Below are positions 15,511 through 23,857 of a DNA stretch of 35,649 nt, piece by piece. The stretch's first letter is position 1, and the number at the start of each line of letters is the position of its first letter. This DNA comes from a virus. The stretch is taken from IMG/VR virus record IMGVR_UViG_3300035670_000729, positions 1 to 35,649 of that record; one strand, 5' to 3'. A program made the translations under genes and the position numbers. The notes under the pieces are model-generated. The model searched no databases. It was given only the letters and a program-made list of their open reading frames with translations, and was not told the DNA's origin.

Positions 15511-16149
15511 TTAAGCAAATGTTACAGGATTCTGTCCTAACTTATATGTCTGACCAGCACCGCCATTACCACTAGCACCAGCACCATACAAGCTCATTAA
15601 AGAACCAAGCGCTCCAACAAGCTGTCCTCCGCCTGCTAAACTGTCTCCCGCATGTGATGCGTCTTGAATTTCAGTAGGCAAAACAGACGACGAGTCTCTT
15701 GCAAATGCACCAATAGTACCGAGTTTTTGTGCCACATCCAAATTCTTCATTGCTTGTTGTAGTTCCCACTCGCTAAAACCGCCGAGCTTGGCACGTTGCA
15801 AATTTTCACTTCTCGTTTTTACAATCGTCGCTTCCTTGCTCTCCTTGGTACTTGCTCTTTCAATCGGCGTCTCCATTCCCTGTAATCGGCGCTTTTGTGC
15901 TTGTTCGTATGCTTGCTTACGTCGTATCTCTCCTTCCTGTACTTGTTGAGCAGAAGTGTCAGGCTCACTCTCCGCAATCGACCGCTCAATAATAGGTTGC
16001 ATCTCCTCCTCGTATCGACGCTGACGATCTATCTCTCGTCGCGTCATCTCTTCCATACGACGGCGGGCCTCACTTGCCGCTGCCATTTCCATACCGGTAC
16101 GCGTAGCCGACAGGGCTAAACCGATTAGTAAAGGAATCCAAGCTGGCAT
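15511..16149 (-). CDS. Internal virion-like protein with N-terminal hydrophobic segment
   Basis: A 212-residue protein. It begins with a membrane-like segment (MPAWIPLLIGLALSATRTG), followed by a strongly charged coiled coil rich in Arg/Glu (about 25-120) and a Gly/Ser/Ala-rich C-terminus ending YKLGQNPVTFA. The hydrophobic start plus coiled coil suits a protein that forms part of the ejection channel, as do the small ejection proteins of T7-like and P22-like phages (inference from architecture and position). No sequence family is recognised with confidence. Confidence 0.6.
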   Translation of the reverse strand: MPAWIPLLIGLALSATRTGMEMAAASEARRRMEEMTRREIDRQRRYEEEMQPIIERSIAESEPDTSAQQVQEGEIRRKQAYEQAQKRRLQGMETPIERASTKESKEATIVKTRSENLQRAKLGGFSEWELQQAMKNLDVAQKLGTIGAFARDSSSVLPTEIQDASHAGDSLAGGGQLVGALGSLMSLYGAGASGNGGAGQTYKLGQNPVTFA

Positions 16150-16161
16150 ATGTTTAGCTTT

Positions 16162-16833
16162 CTACGAAACAATACGAGAAGATCCTCGATTCGTGTTATA
16201 CGAAGGACCTGCATCTTGTTCGGGTCGATACATGTTGCTTATACGATTCATCAAATATGCATTAGTGAAGTCCGTAAAGAACTGTCCAACAGGAGCAAAT
16301 CCCGAAGGTGCACTCACAGTAGAAGCAACACGCATTGCTTCACTAACAGCTAACGACGGATCAAGGCCGGACTGTGCTTGTGCATACAACTGTTGCTTGT
16401 TTGATTGTACCTTTTGCCGTAACTGATTTTCTTGATTAAGCGCTTCGTCTGCAATCTGCCGTTGTCCCCGCTGTTTAGCCATCTCTAACTCCTGCCCCAT
16501 TGTATCCGCTGCGCTAGCACGAAGCAGGCCACGTCTTGCTAGCTCATATACAAGGTTCTTCTTCTGCGTTTGGTATTGTTCGGCAAGTTGTGGCATCGCG
16601 TAATTTTCATACGCTTGCCCACGGTCCTTAAAAAAAGCGTCATTAAATCCGCCGAATGCTGTATCAATTCTACTTTGTGTATCCCTTATACGTGCTTCCC
16701 TTGCTTCTTGTTCACGGCGCATTTCTTTTGCAGAATCACTACCCCCTCCTGAGTAGCACTTTGCCCACTTAGGTACATGTCTCCAACCAGGCATGTATCT
16801 GTCCACAACACGCATTTCTTCATTCCTTGTCAT
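16162..16833 (-). CDS. Podoviral internal virion protein A-like
   Basis: A 223-residue protein. The stretch FGGFNDAFFKDRGQAYENYA, then PQLAEQYQTQKKNLVYELARRGLLRASAA, is a pattern I associate with small DNA-transfer/internal virion proteins of short-tailed phages. Helical, Gln-rich sequence follows and a mildly hydrophobic C-terminus (GQFFTDFTNAYLMNRI). It overlaps the end of the preceding gene by 14 bases. Family assignment is from memory of the motif and has not been searched. Confidence 0.65.
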   Translation of the reverse strand: MTRNEEMRVVDRYMPGWRHVPKWAKCYSGGGSDSAKEMRREQEAREARIRDTQSRIDTAFGGFNDAFFKDRGQAYENYAMPQLAEQYQTQKKNLVYELARRGLLRASAADTMGQELEMAKQRGQRQIADEALNQENQLRQKVQSNKQQLYAQAQSGLDPSLAVSEAMRVASTVSAPSGFAPVGQFFTDFTNAYLMNRISNMYRPEQDAGPSYNTNRGSSRIVS

Positions 16834-17155
16834 AGTACCTCATTATTTTACAAGTGTCATACCACTTTATTTGTTTTCTGCCTTTACTATACCTCGCCCA
16901 ACCGATAAAAGGTAACCAGTAAGGCATCCACTGAAAAAGGTCTTTAATTCCGTTAAGACTAACCACACAATGCAAAAACCAGCCCATGCCTCTTTTTTCA
17001 AACAACGCAAACAAACGATCTGTCCATATAATATGTCCATAACGTTGATAATACCAGACATCAGCTTCAAAGTCCATATCAGGACATTTTCGATACAGGT
17101 CTGCAATTTCTTCACAAAGTGTCGCCTTCACGGTAATGAATAATGACAGCTGCAA
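16820..17155 (-). CDS. Small aromatic-rich protein after the tail-tube genes
   Basis: An up to 111-residue product rich in Trp, Tyr and Phe (for example DVWYYQRYGHIIWTDRLFAL, then EKRGMGWFLHCVVS and WMPYWLPFIGWARY). The frame overlaps the previous gene by 44 bases, so the real start may lie a little further in. In T7-like genomes a small accessory gene sits here, between the tail-tube gene and the ejection proteins; equivalence is only positional. It contains no clear signal peptide. Confidence 0.5.
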   Translation of the reverse strand: MQLSLFITVKATLCEEIADLYRKCPDMDFEADVWYYQRYGHIIWTDRLFALFEKRGMGWFLHCVVSLNGIKDLFQWMPYWLPFIGWARYSKGRKQIKWYDTCKIMRYYDKE

Positions 17156-18404
17156 TAGTTGCCAACTCTTTCGATTCGTGGACCAGTTTAACTATGAGAT
17201 GCGTGCCTGTGAACGAGATTGGAAGCTGCCCTTTGTTAATGGTGCTTAGTGTAAGCGCTGTTGTAACAGCAACTTCCCTGAAGGAACTACTGTTAGCAGG
17301 ATCATCACCGATGTAAACTTTCCAGGAGCCGGTACCGATCAGGTTAATTCCTGTCCAAAGCTTACGGGTTGCCGGCTTCTTCACATCAAAAAACGGCAGC
17401 ACAATCGTCGTAGGTGTCGCATGTGTCGTAATCAGCGAGCTATACGAATTCTCGTAGTATCGTGCAGTATAATACGAATACAAGTGATCGTATATTACGC
17501 GATAACCCTCTGTCGGATACGGAGCGTCTGTTCTTGCACGTATATACAAAGCGCCGCCTTTAACAGCAAAGTCAACAGTTCTCGTTTCGAAACTTGCAAT
17601 ATCAGTAGGAGTGACGTAATACTTATAAGTCGACCAAGCCGCAATTTTCGACCCAGGATAGTGGCTGAACACATAGACAACATCTTTTATGCTTACCCAA
17701 TAGCGCCCATCCACGGGGCTATAAGATGCCACGCATTTTGCTTTTTGCTCATCTGTAAGAGAAGCTAAAATTGGCTGCAACACCGCATCAATCGGCGTCC
17801 CCACGTCTTTTACATTGACAAGATCGACATATTCACGAGCACGAATAGAGCGTATTCCAGTGTCAGACAAAAAGAACAAGTCGAGTTCACCATAACTAAC
17901 AATACTTGCTCCTGAAATAGTACCGGTGTTGTCTAGCACTTGTAACAAAACAAAATTCTCGGGATTAGGGTCTATTTGCCAGAGTTGTGTAGTGTTACGT
18001 GAGAAAACAACTAACTTCTTGCCGTAAATGCCAGTGCCTTTTACCTCCAGCGACTCGCTTCGCTGACCACTAGCGGTAATAAAGCCGTATCCTGCATAGC
18101 GAGGCTCCCAACCTGTCGGTTCTTCGATACCGCTTATGTAAACACGATCCCCTACAGAGATAAAAACACGATCTCCGTACGCCATTGCATGCACAGGCGC
18201 AAGAGACAAAGCCGGGCCGTCTCCAAGATTAAATAACGTTTCATCGCTGTTTACGGTAAGCTCTACTATCTCGTTAGCTGCCCAGTTGCCAACGCCATCT
18301 GTTGTAACAAAAACGTTAAACTCAGGGCCTGTGCCTTGTACAACATCAACGCCGCCGGCCATGTCAACTACTGTGCTATTTAATGTACTTGTAGCCGTTG
18401 CCAT
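17112..18404 (-). CDS. Tail-tube / DNA-stabilisation protein, C-terminal propeller half
   Basis: A 430-residue beta-rich protein. Repeated blade-like strands are visible (AYGDRVFISVGDRVYISG, KLVVFSRNTTQLWQIDPNP, ELDLFFLSDTGIRSI, VDGRYWVSIKDVVYVFSHYP), as in the beta-propeller of nozzle proteins (T7 gp12 and P22 gp10 type). It seals the portal-tail channel in such phages. It follows directly after the gene for the N-terminal type of sequence (18419-20185), so the two may together replace one longer protein. Start ATG 18404 lies 14 bases after the upstream stop. Confidence 0.7.
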   Translation of the reverse strand: MATATSTLNSTVVDMAGGVDVVQGTGPEFNVFVTTDGVGNWAANEIVELTVNSDETLFNLGDGPALSLAPVHAMAYGDRVFISVGDRVYISGIEEPTGWEPRYAGYGFITASGQRSESLEVKGTGIYGKKLVVFSRNTTQLWQIDPNPENFVLLQVLDNTGTISGASIVSYGELDLFFLSDTGIRSIRAREYVDLVNVKDVGTPIDAVLQPILASLTDEQKAKCVASYSPVDGRYWVSIKDVVYVFSHYPGSKIAAWSTYKYYVTPTDIASFETRTVDFAVKGGALYIRARTDAPYPTEGYRVIYDHLYSYYTARYYENSYSSLITTHATPTTIVLPFFDVKKPATRKLWTGINLIGTGSWKVYIGDDPANSSSFREVAVTTALTLSTINKGQLPISFTGTHLIVKLVHESKELATIAAVIIHYREGDTL

Positions 18405-18418
18405 ATTAGTAGTAGTTG

Positions 18419-20185
18419 CTATACTCCATATGTTGCTATGTCTTTTAACAAAACGTAGAAGAAAATGGATTCAGTTACATTCTGACTATCTTTTACAGTA
18501 AGCCTCCACTTCGACGGAAAGCCGGTACTTTCAAAAACAGATTTCCATATAAATTGGCGTGTATCCAAATGATCCGTATCAAATATCGGCACATATTTTA
18601 TTACCGGGTCTGACCACAAAGAATTTGTATCGTATACAAGCATATCACGCTGCTTTTCGTTGCCATCAGCAAAATACAAATTACCCCGATAAGGAGGCGT
18701 TCCACCTGTAATGCTTAAGCCTAGCGTAGACGGCAAGCGCAATCCTACGTTGTTGGTCATATTATACGACGCTCCCACTACTGATGCTTCTGTCATATAA
18801 TAAACAATACGTGAACTTGTCGATGTGCCATTAGCTATAGCCAAGCGCAAGGGTGTAGGATCAGGTGTCCCCGTAAGAGATTCTTCTATAATCAAACCAC
18901 CTGTGTAAGTTACTACTGTAGACAAACCTGTAACTGCCGCGTTTTGCACTTTCTTGCAAATGTAAAAAATTTCACTATTCGCAACAGCGGTATAAGCCGT
19001 TCCAGCCGCACGAATTGCAGCAGCTATTTGTTCTGCATACGCAATACGATCTGTCGCACATGTTACAGTGCCCGACAACAACTCCACTCCGGCAACTTTT
19101 ATTGACGTAACAGTATCGCCAGCAGTAGCTTCTTGTATGTTAAAAGCAACACCACCAACTACCATACCACCTGATACAGTTACCTCTACTGCCTTTGCGT
19201 TGTAGCTTGCCGCACTTGCAGCTGGGCCATAAAGAAATACAGTGTTTCCGTTAGAGTCTGCTGTATAGTCAGTATCTATAGTAGCCGTTTTGTAAGCATT
19301 TATTGCATTAGCCACTGCTGTTGCTGTAGCAGCTGCTGTAGTCTGCCATGCAATTGGTGTGGCCGGATTCATAATAGCAACACTGTCAACTTTGACATTC
19401 GCAATTAAACCCGAAGAAGCCGTGGCACCGTGCGAAATTTTGAATGTTCCAACAGCACTCGTCGCTGGTGTTCCAGGTGTTCCAGCCGATACCTGCTCGC
19501 TTCCTAAAATACCGTGTGTAGAGTCCTCTTCCAAAGTGAAAGATACATTCTGACCGGCGACACCTTTGATATTTACATTACTACCACTCCGCACAGCAGT
19601 CAACCCTGGTACACGTCCGAACATATCTTTAATATGTTCAGCCACGTCTTCAGTGTCCGTCAACCCATCAAGGATTAGTCCGTCGCGAAACGCGCGAATC
19701 AACGCACCGTCATAAAAACAAAAGGTCTTCCCATCGGCGTACTTCGCTGCTACCCAAGGTTTGTTGTTGATTACTGTTTGTGCCGTGAGCGCCACCATAA
19801 GATGTTTGTTCGCATCGTAAGTCGGTGGCGACGCTTGCAACATAGCCGGATGCTTTAGTTGTTGGTAGGTAAGGCCGGCAGCTGTCCACGCAGCAAGCTG
19901 TTCTGCTGTTTGATCCGCACTACCGAAAATGTAAAGCGTAGTGTCTGTCGACAACAGTCCGAATGTAGTGCCAATTACAGTATCAAACGGCGAAGGATGA
20001 CTTGCTGAAAGGTATACCGATTGCTCTATGGCATTTTTTAACTCAAAACCCCGCCGCTTTTCTAGCTCACCACCACTAGTTATAGCAGCGTTCAAACACT
20101 GCACTAAGGTACCCGGCTCCGAAGTCAACGCATTACGCCGTTGATCCAAACCAGCTTTGAAGTTGTCAACTATAATGTAAGGCAT
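18419..20185 (-). CDS. Tail-tube (nozzle) protein, N-terminal half
   Basis: A 588-residue protein from ATG 20185 (MPYIIVDNFKAGLDQRRNAL); an in-frame ATG ten codons earlier would overlap the preceding gene. The opening, including TLVQCLNAAITSGGELEKRR, is typical of podoviral tail tubular protein B, where incoming parameters of the propeller begin. The middle has two copies of an 'ANAINAY...DYTA' type beta domain (around 255-435), often found as insertions in these proteins. The C-terminal part returns to strands (NLYFADGNEKQRDMLVYD). It lies at the tail tip with the next gene's product (family knowledge). Confidence 0.75.
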   Translation of the reverse strand: MPYIIVDNFKAGLDQRRNALTSEPGTLVQCLNAAITSGGELEKRRGFELKNAIEQSVYLSASHPSPFDTVIGTTFGLLSTDTTLYIFGSADQTAEQLAAWTAAGLTYQQLKHPAMLQASPPTYDANKHLMVALTAQTVINNKPWVAAKYADGKTFCFYDGALIRAFRDGLILDGLTDTEDVAEHIKDMFGRVPGLTAVRSGSNVNIKGVAGQNVSFTLEEDSTHGILGSEQVSAGTPGTPATSAVGTFKISHGATASSGLIANVKVDSVAIMNPATPIAWQTTAAATATAVANAINAYKTATIDTDYTADSNGNTVFLYGPAASAASYNAKAVEVTVSGGMVVGGVAFNIQEATAGDTVTSIKVAGVELLSGTVTCATDRIAYAEQIAAAIRAAGTAYTAVANSEIFYICKKVQNAAVTGLSTVVTYTGGLIIEESLTGTPDPTPLRLAIANGTSTSSRIVYYMTEASVVGASYNMTNNVGLRLPSTLGLSITGGTPPYRGNLYFADGNEKQRDMLVYDTNSLWSDPVIKYVPIFDTDHLDTRQFIWKSVFESTGFPSKWRLTVKDSQNVTESIFFYVLLKDIATYGV

Positions 20186-20187
20186 AA

Positions 20188-21693
20188 TTAAAAAGCGTAG
20201 ACTTTCAGTTGCCAATAACCGCCGTCAGATTGCAAGCCACAAGCTTGATTCGAGGTTTTTGCGTAAATGACAATGCCAGCACCATTTGCATTCACCTGTA
20301 TAAACACATTTGTCTCGTTCGCACCCCAAACACGGGCACCACCAATTTCAGCTTCAATAGGCACGCAATCACCTACAGAGTAGTCGTATTCGTTAGTAAC
20401 ACAAACTAATGACCACTTGACAACATTAGGCGTGTAGCCTAAACCATGCGCTATATCAACAATGGAGTTGCTATCGCCGTAAATATCCCATCTATTTGTA
20501 GGCGCAAACGCGCGAATTCCGGTGCCAGGCAAGTTGGTAATGCCAGCGCCGTTAAAGACAGGGGCGTTCGTTGAGGTGAAAACCAAATTGGAGCAAGATA
20601 ACAGTTGAACTGCTAAGTTACCGTTAGTATTTTGACCAGTACCATCGCCAACAGCTAGCCAATTTGTTGTAGAGCGGCTCAGACTAACGTCGGCGTTAGT
20701 GGAAAAAAGAATATGTGGGGTGTTGGTAGAGGTGGCGGAGAGGACGAGGTTGCTGGCGGTGACGGTGTTGGTGAAGTAAGCTGGCAAAGCGAAGTAAGCA
20801 TTGCTGTGCGCGGTGAGATTCATTGTGTGGAAAGAACCGAAGCGCAGCGCCGCAGAACCGAGCGGATAGTTGGCGTTGTTATCGATCGCCGGAAACATGC
20901 CGCCATAACCAACGCCAACGCCAGTGCCAGCGCTGACCAGATACCCTGCCCCTAAATAGTGCCTTTTGCCACTGCTGGCGTAAGTGTTATTCAAAAACCC
21001 ACTCGCCCCATAATTCGTCAGCCCGCTCGTGACGACATTGGTGGCGATCAGGCTGTTGCTGGCGATCAGGGTGTCGGTGTAGGTGGCGGGCGCTGACAGG
21101 CTCGCCGCCGTGATTCCGTTGGTTACCTGAATTGAGCCGGTGATAATGCCGTTGTCAACTGTCAGAATAGGACTGGCCTCCGCTCGCAATCTCGCATAGG
21201 TTGTTCCGTCACCGGCATAAACATCAACATACCTGTGCACGCTGAGAACCTGCTGATTGTCGCCACCACCGACTGTGACATATCCGGGCACAATCGCAAT
21301 GTTCGTTCCAAGCGTTATATTGTCCCCGCTTACCGTCAGATTGGTCGCCACGGTCACCATCGCATCCGTCTCCACCACATTGGTCAGCCCCGCCGCATAG
21401 ATTTCATGCGCCTCGGCACTCAGGCTGTTGGTGCCAATGTTGGTCAAAGACGAGCCATTACCGGCAATCGTTCCTAACACCGACAAGTTTGTTGCTACTG
21501 TTACAAGAGATGCTGTCTCTGTAACATTGGACAATCCAGCAATGCCGCTAACAACTGCTGTAATAGCCGCCGCATTTGACGCCCACAAGTTTGTGGGGTA
21601 TACTGTGTAATTTGTATCATACATAACTGTACGATACGGTTGCGCTAGCGTAGAACTAGCTAGCAAGCAAAGGAGCAATACAATTTTCTTCAT
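20188..21693 (-). CDS. Secreted, Thr/Asn-rich tail-fibre-like protein
   Basis: A 501-residue protein. It opens with a textbook Sec signal peptide, MKKIVLLLCLLASSTLA, then Gln. Repeats such as VETDAMVTVATNLTVSGDN, GNGSSLTNI and GAGITNLPGTG mark a fibrous beta-repeat shaft of a type common in fibre-like proteins of Verrucomicrobia and their phages. The C-terminal 100 residues (DIAHGLGYTPNVVKWSLVCV, then GDCVPIEAEIGGARVW) form a compact tip domain often seen at the end of phage fibres. A fibre with a cleavable export signal is odd, since virions are built in the cytoplasm. Its ATG overlaps the previous stop. G+C rises in the middle of the gene. Confidence 0.65.
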   Translation of the reverse strand: MKKIVLLLCLLASSTLAQPYRTVMYDTNYTVYPTNLWASNAAAITAVVSGIAGLSNVTETASLVTVATNLSVLGTIAGNGSSLTNIGTNSLSAEAHEIYAAGLTNVVETDAMVTVATNLTVSGDNITLGTNIAIVPGYVTVGGGDNQQVLSVHRYVDVYAGDGTTYARLRAEASPILTVDNGIITGSIQVTNGITAASLSAPATYTDTLIASNSLIATNVVTSGLTNYGASGFLNNTYASSGKRHYLGAGYLVSAGTGVGVGYGGMFPAIDNNANYPLGSAALRFGSFHTMNLTAHSNAYFALPAYFTNTVTASNLVLSATSTNTPHILFSTNADVSLSRSTTNWLAVGDGTGQNTNGNLAVQLLSCSNLVFTSTNAPVFNGAGITNLPGTGIRAFAPTNRWDIYGDSNSIVDIAHGLGYTPNVVKWSLVCVTNEYDYSVGDCVPIEAEIGGARVWGANETNVFIQVNANGAGIVIYAKTSNQACGLQSDGGYWQLKVYAF

Positions 21694-21938
21694 ACAACGT
21701 CTAAGGAGCTTGGCGAACCACGTGCACCAATTTCTTCTACCGATTGTGTATCGGCATTGTACATTTTCAGCGTGCCGTAGTTAGTTGCTGTCAGCTCAGT
21801 TTCAACTAACTCTATTACACTAATTCCACCTTCGCTTCTCACCCGCAGGCGCACTAGCTTACCAGTGTCGATATTAGGCAACGTAACTTCTTGGAACAAA
21901 TTACCTACATTATTCCCAGAAGCGTCAATGATTTTCAC
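21690..21938 (-). CDS. Small hypothetical protein of the tail region
   Basis: An 82-residue, beta-rich product starting MKIIDASGNNVGNLFQEVTL. It is linked to both neighbours by ATGA overlaps (21690-21693 and 21935-21938), so it is certainly translated with them. It has no Cys, signal peptide or recognisable domain. A structural role, perhaps as a fibre connector, is inferred from position alone. Confidence 0.6.
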   Translation of the reverse strand: MKIIDASGNNVGNLFQEVTLPNIDTGKLVRLRVRSEGGISVIELVETELTATNYGTLKMYNADTQSVEEIGARGSPSSLDVV

Positions 21939-22243
21939 GTTATTTTAACCTCCTCGCCACTAATGAAGTATTTTAACCCCGTAGAGTCAGCAATGGCAGA
22001 CAATACAGCTTCGCTGTCAAGCCGTATTAAACGCCCTTCAAAGTCTAACGTAGAGCCGGCACAAAGAATCAACTCTGGTGTAAGCCCGGATTGATAATCT
22101 TGCGTGGTTACGTAAAGCTTCACCTTCACTGGAAGCGCGGTCGGATTGTCTATAGTAAGCCAATCAATAACTGCGTTAAAACCCTGCGGCACCTCGTAGA
22201 TGGGTCCGAGAGTTGTAAAAACGTTTCCAGCACACGGAAGCAT
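21935..22243 (-). CDS. Small structural-type hypothetical protein
   Basis: A 102-residue beta-rich product containing YEVPQGFNAVIDWLTIDN and ending GLKYFISGEEVKIT. The pattern (short strands, ALPVKVKLYV) is like small virion or head-decoration proteins that many phages encode. I do not recognise a family. It overlaps its downstream neighbour by four bases. Confidence 0.58.
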   Translation of the reverse strand: MLPCAGNVFTTLGPIYEVPQGFNAVIDWLTIDNPTALPVKVKLYVTTQDYQSGLTPELILCAGSTLDFEGRLIRLDSEAVLSAIADSTGLKYFISGEEVKIT

Positions 22244-22251
22244 ACGCTTAC

Positions 22252-22440
22252 CTAGTCAGGGTCTTGTTCAACTAGCCAATGAGGAGCCGTAAAAAGCGCG
22301 GCATGTTCTTGCCGCAGGCGTGTATATTCCTCGTCTGTCACCTCCCCTTTGGCTTTTGCTGCTTCAAGTAGGTAGTTAACAAGACGCGACAACTCTTGAA
22401 TGGCATTAAGAGCAAGTGTAATGGCAGCTATTGTATTCAT
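22252..22440 (-). CDS. 62-residue helical protein
   Basis: A short, all-helical product starting MNTIAAITLALNAIQELSRL and continuing with VNYLLEAAKAKGEVTDEEYTRLR. The second half resembles the short helical hairpin seen in small phage proteins next to holins. Its start overlaps the stop of the lipoprotein gene upstream (22437-22440). Function unknown. Confidence 0.55.
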   Translation of the reverse strand: MNTIAAITLALNAIQELSRLVNYLLEAAKAKGEVTDEEYTRLRQEHAALFTAPHWLVEQDPD

Positions 22441-22811
22441 GGTGTTACAGTTTGTCGTTGATACTCAAACAAAGCGGCTGATGCAGTAGACGCTGCAGCT
22501 TCGACTACAGACACTGCACGTGCAACAGCATCTTCATTGGTTTTGCCTTGCCGATACGCGGCAATCATGTCCCACGCGTGAGCGTTCCAGCCAGGATAGT
22601 GCACACGTAAAAAGTCTGCTGTATGTTTAATTTCTGGTGCAGTTGCCCACAAGAGCGCGCGATTTTCTTTCTCGTAAGAGAGAAAGCTATTCACAGTGCG
22701 TGTGGAGTAATCGACAGTTGCCACGCTCATCCGTGTGAAATTTGTTGCACAACCCGCCAAGATAAAGGCGGCGAGAAGTGTTGTACAACAGTTGAACAAT
22801 ACCTTTTTCAT
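22437..22811 (-). CDS. Outer-membrane-type lipoprotein
   Basis: A 124-residue protein with a clear lipoprotein signal: positive start, hydrophobic core and lipobox ILAGC, so Cys21 should be lipidated after cleavage. Asn, not Asp, is near the new N-terminus (CATN), so sorting to the outer membrane is expected. The mature part is helical with a long Ala-rich helix (AVSVVEAAASTASAALFEYQ). It lies directly after the holin-like gene, so an outer-membrane spanin role in lysis is plausible, though it is longer than most Rz1-type proteins. A palindrome copy lies over codons 4-11. Confidence 0.65.
   Translation of the reverse strand: MKKVLFNCCTTLLAAFILAGCATNFTRMSVATVDYSTRTVNSFLSYEKENRALLWATAPEIKHTADFLRVHYPGWNAHAWDMIAAYRQGKTNEDAVARAVSVVEAAASTASAALFEYQRQTVTP
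22777..22803. promoter_or_regulatory. Dispersed palindrome, copy 3 (in lipoprotein gene)
   Basis: The core TTGTACAACAGTTGAACAA is at 22781-22799 with the right flank TACC. It lies 12-30 bases inside the lipoprotein gene, where the codons are phased TTC AAC TGT TGT ACA. That phase differs from copies 2 and 4. Confidence 0.75.
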
Positions 22812-23077
22812 GCTGATTCCTTTTGTTTAGTTTCAAGTGAATTTTTCAAACCGCTATGAACACCTGTAGCCATCGCGGCCGTCAGGATACCTTCCACAAG
22901 CCCGGCGCCAGTGAAATCCTTCGTGACTAGCACGTAAGCGGTTGCCGACAGGACCCATGTCACGAGCGGGATCAGCCGGTTCGGAAATGCCTCCCAGGCG
23001 TTTTTGAGGATTCCGGCCACTACCCAGACGGCGACAACGATTGGCATCGCCGCGCTCCCATCAATGTTTAGGTTCAT
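22808..23077 (-). CDS. Holin-like membrane protein
   Basis: An 89-residue protein with three hydrophobic segments: MPIVVAVWVVAGILKNAW, LIPLVTWVLSATAYVLV and GLVEGILTAAMATGVHSGL. The layout is short N-terminus, three spans and a charged C-terminal tail with Lys and Glu. Size and pattern fit phage holins that form pores in the inner membrane at lysis. It is adjacent to a lipoprotein gene and has the ribosome site AAAGGA before ATG. The DNA is more GC-rich than the flanking tail genes. Confidence 0.68.
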   Translation of the reverse strand: MNLNIDGSAAMPIVVAVWVVAGILKNAWEAFPNRLIPLVTWVLSATAYVLVTKDFTGAGLVEGILTAAMATGVHSGLKNSLETKQKESA

Positions 23078-23105
23078 TCGTTCCTTTCGCGTTGGTTTGT
23101 TGTCA

Positions 23106-23435
23106 CTACCTCCAGAAAGATTTTACCAGCATTAGCACCACCCCGATCACGCTCGATGCGCACACGGACCATCCGACGATCCACGCCTCGCGGCGTTCTA
23201 GGCGCTTAAGCCGCTTGTCCGTTGTCGCCGACTCTTCCTTGATGTCATCTGAGAGCGCGGTCAATGCAGACTCTAAGCTGAGGCACTTGCCGGGCGACGG
23301 ACACGGGTGATGCATTAGTTGATGATCCCGCACTTCCTTAAGCGTTCGTTTCATGTCGTCTTGTGCATCCTCAATAATTCTCAGACGCAGCAAAATCACA
23401 CTAGTTGATCCATTGGGTGTCTCCGTTTCCTTCAT
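23106..23435 (-). CDS. Coiled-coil protein with C-terminal membrane anchor
   Basis: A 109-residue protein. A charged helix (EDAQDDMKRTLKEVRDHQLM) leads to a HPCPSPGKC segment, then a second coiled coil (DIKEESATTDKRLKRLERRE) and a C-terminal hydrophobic segment (AWIVGWSVCASSVIGVVLML) ending KSFWR. This resembles small haemolysin-XhlA-like proteins that work with holins. I assign it to the lysis group by topology and position. Its start overlaps the stop of the preceding gene. Confidence 0.55.
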   Translation of the reverse strand: MKETETPNGSTSVILLRLRIIEDAQDDMKRTLKEVRDHQLMHHPCPSPGKCLSLESALTALSDDIKEESATTDKRLKRLERREAWIVGWSVCASSVIGVVLMLVKSFWR

Positions 23436-23857
23436 ACTTCTTTATGATTTACTCTTGTGTAACCCCCGTCAACCTCGACGACCTCGCCCGCACGAACAAG
23501 CACCTCCAAGGAGTTGCGCACGTTCGTGGCTATGTTGCCTTTACCCAGCTCGGGGTGCGCGGCGCGGATGCGGCGCTTGAAGTCACGCTTGGCGAGAACG
23601 TCTCCGTTCATTTGCGAGATTACTTCTCGGCACGCGTCAGTGAGCGTGAACAGCCTGCGCTTCTTTCGGATGCGCTCAGTGGCCAGCGGCACGGTCCCCG
23701 GCTCGTCGGTCGGCGCCCAGTCTCCGCTTGCCGCGATCTCCACCATGGCGCGTTGCTTCTCCAGAATGCGACGCTCTAGGTACAGCATCGTGCTCCGCAA
23801 CGTGGCGATTTCGTCCTGCAACTGCCGCAAAGCTTCAATCACGGTGCGCGGGCTCAT
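23432..23857 (-). CDS. Coiled coil plus winged-helix-like protein
   Basis: A 141-residue protein. Residues 1-45 form a coiled coil (RQLQDEIATLRSTMLYLERR). After a Pro-rich linker, about 65-141 look like a winged helix: FTLTDACREVISQM, RDFKRRIRAAHPELGKGNIA, LVRAGEVVEVDGGYTRV. DNA binding is an inference from this pattern. Such a regulator-like protein inside a late lysis patch, with unusually high G+C, suggests the patch was acquired together. It is coupled to both neighbours by ATGA overlaps. Confidence 0.55.
   Translation of the reverse strand: MSPRTVIEALRQLQDEIATLRSTMLYLERRILEKQRAMVEIAASGDWAPTDEPGTVPLATERIRKKRRLFTLTDACREVISQMNGDVLAKRDFKRRIRAAHPELGKGNIATNVRNSLEVLVRAGEVVEVDGGYTRVNHKEV

Noticed and set aside
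20601-20610. ACAGTTGAAC in the fibre gene as a palindrome copy
   Set aside because: Only one arm matches and the other arm is GATA, so it is likely chance.
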